Part shown: one piece after another, positions 5,956-10,841 of the stretch
Position numbering within the stretch: the first letter of the stretch is position 1
How the letters are laid out: every line of letters starts with the position of its first letter
Assembly: GCA_030629485.1 (NCBI GenBank)
Contig: DAOVOW010000033.1
Span: 1-10,841 of the forward strand
Direction: 5' to 3'
From: a bacterium
GTDB lineage: Bacteria > Zixibacteria > MSB-5A5 > GN15 > FEB-12
Length of the DNA stretch: 10,841 nucleotides
Made by a program: the position numbers and the translations under genes
Notes under the pieces: model-generated
What the model was told of the DNA's origin: nothing
Databases searched by the model: none
The model's input: the letters and a program-made list of their open reading frames with translations, nothing else

Positions 5956-6192
5956 ATGGATTACCAGGCAATGTTGTCGTTAGCGCTGCCGTTTGGTGTG
6001 TCTCTGGCCGCGTGTGGTTCGGGTTACGGACTGGGTCGCGCCGTAGGTTCAGCGATGGAAGCTATCGGTCGGCAGCCGGAAGCAGCCGGCAAGATTCAGA
6101 CGGCCATGATTATCGGCGCCGCCCTGATTGAGGCTCTGACAATTTACGCTTTGGTGGTTTTCTTCATTCTCCAGGGAAAGATCGGCGGCTGA
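5956..6192 (+). CDS. atpE: ATP synthase F0 subunit c
   Basis: A 78-residue hairpin of two membrane helices that forms the rotor ring. The polar loop is RQPE (39-42), the ion-binding carboxylate is E59 in LIEALT, and helix 1 carries the glycine ladder G21/G23/G25/G27. Na+-type c subunits have Gln on helix 1 and Ser right after the Glu. By alignment from the loop, those places hold L26 and A60, which predicts H+ coupling. I chose ATG 5956 because GGAGG lies 5 nt upstream. ATG 5953 is only 2 nt from it, and TTG 5944 overlaps it. Confidence 0.96.
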   Translation: MDYQAMLSLALPFGVSLAACGSGYGLGRAVGSAMEAIGRQPEAAGKIQTAMIIGAALIEALTIYALVVFFILQGKIGG

Positions 6193-6250
6193 GTCTGCCC
6201 AACCGGTCTTACTGGACAGGACGAAAACACCTTACACATTAGGTAGAATA

Positions 6251-6733
6251 ATGGATCTGCAGTGGCAGCAATTGCTGACGCACTTGGTCGGCTTCATAAT
6301 AACCGTCTGGATTCTCAAGCGCTACGCCTGGGGGCCGTTGTTGGCCATCATGGAGGAGCGTCGCAACAAGATCAAGCAGGAATTCGACGATATCGAAGTT
6401 GAAAAGACCAAGGTGTCTGAGTTGACCACCGAGTATGAGGCAAAGCTGAAGGATATCGATGCCGAACGCCGAGTCAAATTAGTCGAAGGGGTCAACGAGG
6501 GGAAGAAAATCGCTGAAAAAATCAAGGCCGAGGCCCGTGAAGATGCTAAAGAGATAAGCATCAAGGCCCAGGATGAACTCGAACGCGATGTCGCCAAGGC
6601 CAAAGTTCAGCTCAAGAACGACATGGTTGCTATGACCATCTCGGCGGCTGAGAAAATCATCGATGAGAAACTCGATGATGCCAAACACCGCGAGTTGATC
6701 GGCAATTTCATTGATAATGTGGAGAAAGCGTAA
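6251..6733 (+). CDS. atpF: ATP synthase F0 subunit b
   Basis: The peripheral-stalk subunit, 160 residues, of normal length. One membrane helix at about 7-24 is followed by the family junction KRYAWGPLLAIMEERR and then a long, highly charged coiled coil to the C terminus, which meets delta at the head. Only one b gene is seen, so the stalk is probably a b homodimer. A weak AGG lies 7 nt upstream of the ATG. The 58-nt gap after atpE holds a poor hairpin (CCGGT-CTT-ACTGG). Confidence 0.95.
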   Translation: MDLQWQQLLTHLVGFIITVWILKRYAWGPLLAIMEERRNKIKQEFDDIEVEKTKVSELTTEYEAKLKDIDAERRVKLVEGVNEGKKIAEKIKAEAREDAKEISIKAQDELERDVAKAKVQLKNDMVAMTISAAEKIIDEKLDDAKHRELIGNFIDNVEKA

Positions 6734-6739
6734 AGCGAC

Positions 6740-7288
6740 GTGTTAGCCCAGGAAGTCGCCAAGAAGTATGCCGGCGGTTTGTTCTTGTCGGTTAAGGAGC
6801 GCGATCTGGTCGACCAGGCGCACGATCAACTTAAGGATCTCAAGGATTTCCTGACCGATGATCCGACCCTGCTCAATTTCCTGATGGCGCCGCACGTGCT
6901 TGATGGGAACAAGCTGGACCTGGTGCGCGACGTTTTCACCGACCGAATGGACCGGCTCCTTGTAGAGTTCCTGATCGTGTTGGTGGATAAGCATCGCATC
7001 GGTTACCTGCATGAGGTCATCGGTGAGTTCATTCGTTTGGTCAAGGCCGAGCGCGGCATCGCGCTGGTTACGGTGTTGTCGGCCGTGCCGCTGGCCGAAG
7101 GCGAGCGACAGAGGTTGATCGAAAAGCTCAAGGCTCGTACCGGTATGACCATCGAGTTGGAGCAGAAGATCGATCCCGATATCATCGCCGGCATGATTGT
7201 CATCGTGCACAACGAGATCATCGACGGTTCCGTAAGGCGCGGACTCGACGTCCTCGGGGGCCAACTGTCCAAGGTCCGCGTGTACTAA
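6740..7288 (+). CDS. atpH: ATP synthase F1 subunit delta
   Basis: The 182-residue OSCP/delta subunit that joins the b stalk to the top of the alpha3-beta3 head. The N terminus (AKKYAGGLFLSV) and the helical domain with LLNFLMAPHV are typical. The C-terminal domain has the conserved IIAGM and IIDGSVRRGL. It starts with GTG 6 nt after the atpF stop and lacks a well-spaced Shine-Dalgarno sequence, which suggests translational coupling to atpF. Confidence 0.94.
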   Translation: MLAQEVAKKYAGGLFLSVKERDLVDQAHDQLKDLKDFLTDDPTLLNFLMAPHVLDGNKLDLVRDVFTDRMDRLLVEFLIVLVDKHRIGYLHEVIGEFIRLVKAERGIALVTVLSAVPLAEGERQRLIEKLKARTGMTIELEQKIDPDIIAGMIVIVHNEIIDGSVRRGLDVLGGQLSKVRVY

Positions 7289-7304
7289 ACCCGGCGACGG
7301 GTTT
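7287..7304 (+). promoter_or_regulatory. Hairpin with GNRA-type loop between atpH and atpA
   Basis: AAACCCG and CGGGTTT form a perfect 7-bp stem around GCGA, a GNRA tetraloop. The stem begins inside the atpH stop codon. It ends in only three U, so it is unlikely to be a strong terminator. It may protect or mark an mRNA processing end upstream of atpA, or it may be chance. Confidence 0.4.
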
Positions 7305-7349
7305 GATCGGTTATTGCGAAAGATGTAGCTGAGTAATAATAGGAGTTCG

Positions 7350-8861
7350 ATGATGGGTCTCAACCCGGAAGAAGTATCATCGGTTATCAAAAAAGAGTTG
7401 GAGAAGTACGAAACCAAGCTCGAAATGGAGTCGGTCGGCACCGTACTCCAGGTGGGTGACGGTATCGCCCGGATATGGGGTCTTGAAGACGCCCAGATGT
7501 CCGAGTTGATCCAGTTCCCCGGCGACGTTATTGGTTTGGTGTTGAACCTCGAAGCGGACAACGTCGGTGCCGCGATTTTTGGATCCGATACCCACATTCA
7601 CGAAGGCGACACCGTAAGGCGCACCGGCAAAGTGGCCAGTGTCCCCGTCGGTGAAGCGCTGTTGGGGCGTGTCGTCAATCCGTTGGGGGAACCACTCGAT
7701 GGTAAAGGTCCCATTGTCACCGACAAATACCGCGTCATCGAAGGGCGCGCCCCCGGCGTCATCGAACGCCAACCGGTAAAAGAGCCGCTGCAGACCGGTC
7801 TGAAGGCGATCGACTCGATGATACCGATCGGCCGCGGCCAGCGTGAGTTGATAATTGGTGACCGCCAGACCGGCAAGACGGCGCTGGCTTTGGATGCTAT
7901 TATCAACCAGAAAGACACCGATGTTTACTGCATCTACGTCGCTATCGGCCAGAAGACCTCGACCGTCGCGCTGGTGGTGCAGATTCTGGAAAAGTACGGT
8001 GCCATGGGTTACACGACGGTGGTCACCGCCAGTGCTACCGATCCGGCGCCGTTGCAGTATATCGCTCCCTATGCCGGTTGCGCTATGGGTGAGGAGTTCT
8101 TGTACAACGGCAAACATGCCCTGTGCATCTACGACGACCTCTCCAAACAAGCCCAGGCGTATCGTCAGTTGTCACTCCTATTGCGTCGCCCGCCGGGACG
8201 TGAGGCCTACCCGGGTGATATTTTCTATTGCCACTCGCGCTTGTTGGAGCGGGCAGCCAAGCTTAACGACGATCTCGGCGGCGGTTCGCTGACCGCGCTG
8301 CCGATCATTGAGACTCAGGCCGGCGACGTTGCAGCCTACATCCCAACCAACGTGATCTCGATTACCGACGGGCAGATTTTCCTCGAGGGAGAGCTGTTCT
8401 TTAGCGGTATTCGTCCCGCCATCAACGTTGGCATCTCGGTATCACGTGTTGGCGGTAATGCTCAGGTCAGGATGATGCGACAGGTGGCCGGGTCGTTGAA
8501 ACTCGACCTCGCTCAGTACCGTGAGTTGGCTGCCTTCACCCAGTTCGGCTCCGATCTCGACGAGGCCACCCTGAAGCAGCTTAACCGCGGTGAAAAAATG
8601 GTGGAACTGCTCAAGCAGGGGCAGTACGTGCCGGCGCCGGTAGCACGACAGGTCATGGTTATCTGGGCCGGCACCAATGGTTACCTCGACGACATCCCGA
8701 CCGAAAGTATCCTGCGTTTCGAGGAAAAGTTCCTGGCCTTCTGTGAACAGAAGTATCCCGATATCGAACACACGCTGGACCAGGAGAAGAAGATATCCGA
8801 CGAACTGGGCGCCAAGCTGAAGGCGGCCGTGGAGGAGTTCAAGCAGCAGTTCAAGGCGTAG
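7350..8861 (+). CDS. atpA: ATP synthase F1 subunit alpha
   Basis: The non-catalytic nucleotide-binding subunit of the head, 503 residues, full length. Walker A is GDRQTGKT (170-177, K176), and the Walker B region ends in D262-D263 (LCIYDD). The arginine that reaches into the beta site is R366 in SVSRVGG (bovine alpha R373). An N-terminal beta-barrel domain and the C-terminal helical domain are both present. AGGAG (7341-7345) is 4 nt from ATG 7350 and 7 nt from the next ATG at 7353, so the second Met may be the real start. Confidence 0.97.
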   Translation: MMGLNPEEVSSVIKKELEKYETKLEMESVGTVLQVGDGIARIWGLEDAQMSELIQFPGDVIGLVLNLEADNVGAAIFGSDTHIHEGDTVRRTGKVASVPVGEALLGRVVNPLGEPLDGKGPIVTDKYRVIEGRAPGVIERQPVKEPLQTGLKAIDSMIPIGRGQRELIIGDRQTGKTALALDAIINQKDTDVYCIYVAIGQKTSTVALVVQILEKYGAMGYTTVVTASATDPAPLQYIAPYAGCAMGEEFLYNGKHALCIYDDLSKQAQAYRQLSLLLRRPPGREAYPGDIFYCHSRLLERAAKLNDDLGGGSLTALPIIETQAGDVAAYIPTNVISITDGQIFLEGELFFSGIRPAINVGISVSRVGGNAQVRMMRQVAGSLKLDLAQYRELAAFTQFGSDLDEATLKQLNRGEKMVELLKQGQYVPAPVARQVMVIWAGTNGYLDDIPTESILRFEEKFLAFCEQKYPDIEHTLDQEKKISDELGAKLKAAVEEFKQQFKA

Positions 8862-8864
8862 CGA

Positions 8865-8933
8865 CGTTGCGGTCGCGACGGCCACTGAGGCAGGCTGCGC
8901 CGTACGAAACAAAGCGCAGAGAGGTTTGCGCAA
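8865..8933 (+). promoter_or_regulatory. Hairpin-rich spacer before the barrel gene
   Basis: The 83-nt gap after atpA holds three inverted repeats: CGTTGCG with CGCGACG (8865-8880, one G-U pair), CTGCGC with GCGCAG (8895-8900 and 8914-8919), and TTGCGCAA (8926-8933). The last overlaps the AAGGAG ribosome-binding site (8932-8937). No promoter is visible. The structures could set how much downstream message is made or translated; this is inference. Confidence 0.35.
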
Positions 8934-8944
8934 GGAGAAGAGTT

Positions 8945-9628
8945 ATGAACCTGTTCGCAAGGCTGATGGTAGTGTCGCTGGTGGCGACGCTTGTGCTCGC
9001 CATTCCGGTTGCAGCACAAATCGGGTTCGGTGTCAAAGGTGGATTGAATCTCGCCAACTTGACTGGTGCTGATTCTGAAGGGTTTGACAGTAAGACCGGT
9101 CTGGTGGCCGGTGGATTCGTGAAGCTCAACATAGCGCCCAACCTGGCAATCCAGCCTGAAGTGCTCTTTACTCAAAAAGGGAGTAAAGGGGACTTAGGCT
9201 TTGGTGCGACGGCCAAGTTCGAATTGAACTATATTGAAGTTCCGGTGCTGCTAAGGTTCTCCTTTCCAACAACCGGGGAGTTGAAACCATTCTTGTTTGC
9301 CGGTCCGGCCATGGCGTTCATTCAAACAGCCGAGTTTACCGTTGAGGTAAGTGGGCAATCGGCCAGTTTGGATATCGCTAATGAGAAGTCAAATGATCTG
9401 GGATTGGTCGTAGGTGGTGGCATCGAGTTGGCGACTGGGGGTGTTAATCTGGTTGTCGAGGCACGGGTCACAGCCGGGTTGTCAAAGCCGTTTGATGACG
9501 TTGAACCTTTCGATTTTGCTGACGTGTTCATTAATGAACTCGACTTCCCTATGGCGTGGGAAAACGACGGAAGAGCGCTGGATGTCAGGAATGGAACCTT
9601 CGCGCTCATGGTGGGTATCGCCTTCTGA
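8945..9628 (+). CDS. PorT-like outer-membrane beta-barrel protein inside the atp operon
   Basis: This 227-residue exported protein has a signal peptide at 1-24 (VAA then Q25). The mature N terminus GFGVKGGLNLANLTG and the ELNYIEVPVLLRF strand match the outer-membrane barrel family with PorT-like proteins (PF13568-like). Strands alternate polar and non-polar residues, and the chain ends in Phe, the usual assembly signal. No ATP synthase subunit resembles it. ATG 8945 has AAGGAG 7 nt upstream; the longer open frame to 8867 lacks the signal peptide at its start. Sampled GC is lower (27/60 at 9181-9240, 29/60 at 9361-9420) than in atpA (35/60 at 8041-8100) or atpG (36/60 at 9781-9840), which hints at a separate origin. 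Its function is unknown. Confidence 0.85.
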   Translation: MNLFARLMVVSLVATLVLAIPVAAQIGFGVKGGLNLANLTGADSEGFDSKTGLVAGGFVKLNIAPNLAIQPEVLFTQKGSKGDLGFGATAKFELNYIEVPVLLRFSFPTTGELKPFLFAGPAMAFIQTAEFTVEVSGQSASLDIANEKSNDLGLVVGGGIELATGGVNLVVEARVTAGLSKPFDDVEPFDFADVFINELDFPMAWENDGRALDVRNGTFALMVGIAF

Positions 9629-9658
9629 ACAGTTTGAGGAGTATACTGAGACGCACCT

Positions 9659-10537
9659 ATGGCGACGCTTCGTGAAGTAAAAAAGAGAATCCGTACGGTA
9701 ATCTCGACGCAACGGATTACCCGCGCGATGGAGATGGTGGCCGCGGCCAAACTGCGCCGCGCTCAACAGCGAATCGAGCAGGCCCGTCCGTATGCTCAGA
9801 AAATGGACGAGATGCTCAGCCATCTGGCCGCCGCTTCTACCACGGAGATTATCCATCCGTATTTCGAGCAGCGTGAAATCAAGAAGAGAACCCTGGTGAT
9901 AGTCACCTCCGACCGCGGTTTCTGCGGATCATTCAACTCCAACATCATCAGGCGCGTCGGCCAATGGCTCGGCGAGAATGACACTGTTGAGCAGGAATTC
10001 GTCACCATCGGCAAGAAGGGCAACGATTTCTTCAAACGGCGCCCGACGCCGGTCACCCGTTACTGGGGTGTCTGGGGCGGCACTTTGGACTACGATCGCG
10101 CGCGGGAGATTGTGTCGTTCCTGACTGATCGCTTTGTCTCGGGAGAAACCGATCAGATCAGCATAGTGTATACCCAGTTTGTGTCCGTGGCCAGGTACAA
10201 GGTCATCATGCAGGACTATCTCCCGATTCCGCCGCCGGAAATACCGGAGGACGACGACGAACGCGACCATGTCGCCGCCGAGTACATTTTTGAACCGGAC
10301 GCCGAACAGATTTACGCGGCGTTGATGCCCGGTTATGCCACCACCAAGATGGTAACGGCGCTGGCCGACTCGTTCGCCAGTGAACATGGCAGTCGTATGA
10401 TCGCCATGAATGCCGCCACCACTAACGCCGGTGAAATGATACAGGCCTTAACTCTTGATTACAACAAAGCCCGTCAGGCGCAGATTACCAAGGAGTTGCT
10501 GGAGGTTGTGTCCGGCGCCGAGGCGCTCAAGGGTTAG
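9659..10537 (+). CDS. atpG: ATP synthase F1 subunit gamma
   Basis: The central rotor shaft, 292 residues. The N-terminal helix (RIRTVISTQRITRAMEMVAAAK) and C-terminal helix (residues about 250-292, with MNAATTNAGEMI and YNKARQAQITKELLEVVSGA) form the coiled coil that turns inside the head; a Rossmann-like middle domain lies between. The start is fixed by the conserved N terminus. GAGGAG sits 17 nt upstream, too far for normal initiation, leaving only a weak GAG near the ATG. The gap to the barrel gene is 30 nt, so the two are probably co-transcribed. Confidence 0.95.
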   Translation: MATLREVKKRIRTVISTQRITRAMEMVAAAKLRRAQQRIEQARPYAQKMDEMLSHLAAASTTEIIHPYFEQREIKKRTLVIVTSDRGFCGSFNSNIIRRVGQWLGENDTVEQEFVTIGKKGNDFFKRRPTPVTRYWGVWGGTLDYDRAREIVSFLTDRFVSGETDQISIVYTQFVSVARYKVIMQDYLPIPPPEIPEDDDERDHVAAEYIFEPDAEQIYAALMPGYATTKMVTALADSFASEHGSRMIAMNAATTNAGEMIQALTLDYNKARQAQITKELLEVVSGAEALKG

Positions 10538-10581
10538 CTCGATACGAAAGTAAGTTTTTTTGACATAACGGAGTTCGCTTC

Positions 10582-10841
10582 ATGGCAGAGAATATAGGAA
10601 AAGTTGTTCAGGTGATCGGGGCCACCGTCGACTGCGAGTTTCGCAGCGACTCCCTGCCTGACATCTTGAATGCTATCGTAATCAAAGACGACGAGAAGAA
10701 AATCAGCCTCACCGTCGAGGTAGCCATGCACATCGGCGACAACGTCGTGCGCTGCGTGTCGCTGGCCTCCACCGATGGTCTGGTGCGCGGGATGTCAGCG
10801 GTCGACACCGGCACTCCTATTGCGATGCCGGTGGGTAAGAC
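10582..10841 (+). CDS. atpD: ATP synthase F1 subunit beta, 3'-truncated by window edge
   Basis: The catalytic subunit. Only the first 86 codons are visible, covering the N-terminal beta-barrel domain: [15 protein letters not shown] at the start, then [21 protein letters not shown] and [13 protein letters not shown], all in the order of the family. Walker A and the catalytic glutamate lie outside. GGAG (10570-10573) is 8 nt before the ATG. The 44-nt gap from atpG contains a run of seven T (10555-10561). Confidence 0.95.
   Translation, partial: MAENIGKVVQVIGATVDCEFRSDSLPDILNAIVIKDDEKKISLTVEVAMHIGDNVVRCVSLASTDGLVRGMSAVDTGTPIAMPVGK

Noticed and set aside
6743..7597. 284-codon minus-strand open frame across atpH and the start of atpA
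   Set aside because: It is antisense to two certain genes and has no family resemblance.
8867..8944. Longer N terminus for the barrel protein
   Set aside because: The extra 26 residues are Arg-rich and would bury the signal peptide, while ATG 8945 has an ideally spaced AAGGAG.
10555..10561. Run of seven T as an intrinsic terminator between atpG and atpD
   Set aside because: I find no stable hairpin directly upstream, and termination inside the operon before the catalytic subunit would make little sense.
10560..10565. Perfect TTGACA before atpD as an internal promoter
   Set aside because: No -10-like sequence occurs at 15-19 nt; that distance falls on the atpD start codon.

Overview
The window reads as a chromosomal segment of a Gram-negative (diderm) bacterium with mid-50s GC by eye. 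It carries one nearly complete F-type ATP synthase operon and, to its left, a short accessory stretch. The diderm assignment rests on a TolC-type outer-membrane factor and a PorT-like outer-membrane beta-barrel, both with signal peptides. The barrel family, the atpZ-atpI start of the operon and the repeat-laden intergenic DNA fit an FCB-group or related candidate-phylum lineage (Zixibacteria-like is my guess). That placement is inference and was not tested.

Left part (1-4361). A CDP-alcohol phosphatidyltransferase (phospholipid synthesis) enters from the left edge and converges on a long minus-strand gene at 812-3160. That gene encodes an unusual single polypeptide: a secreted ABC-type substrate-binding domain followed by a complete TolC-like outer-membrane efflux domain. 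A second minus-strand gene (3704-4075) encodes a stand-alone response-regulator receiver. The gaps around these two genes are full of short palindromic and dispersed repeats: a REP-like element beyond the 3' end of each minus-strand gene, a mosaic of GTCAT-type repeats at about 3318-3600 with a 24-bp tandem repeat, and a 14-bp perfect palindrome in the receiver gene's leader.

Right part (4362-10841). A strong sigma70-like promoter (TTGACA, 16 nt, TATATT) with a CRP/FNR-like half-palindrome about 60 bp upstream of the predicted transcription start drives atpZ-atpI-atpB-atpE-atpF-atpH-atpA-[outer-membrane barrel]-atpG-atpD. The atpD gene runs off the right edge and atpC is not visible. AtpZ and AtpI are membrane accessory proteins; a, b and c form the proton channel and rotor; delta, alpha, gamma and beta form the stalk and catalytic head. 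Key residues are intact (subunit a Arg216, subunit c Glu59, alpha Walker A and arginine finger), and the c-subunit residues point to H+ rather than Na+ coupling. The clearest oddity of the operon is the gene for a secreted 227-residue beta-barrel wedged between atpA and atpG. It is lower in GC than its neighbours and is preceded by a hairpin-rich spacer.

Most of the window is well-known housekeeping. The two items most worth pursuing are the binding-protein/TolC fusion and the barrel gene inside the atp operon.
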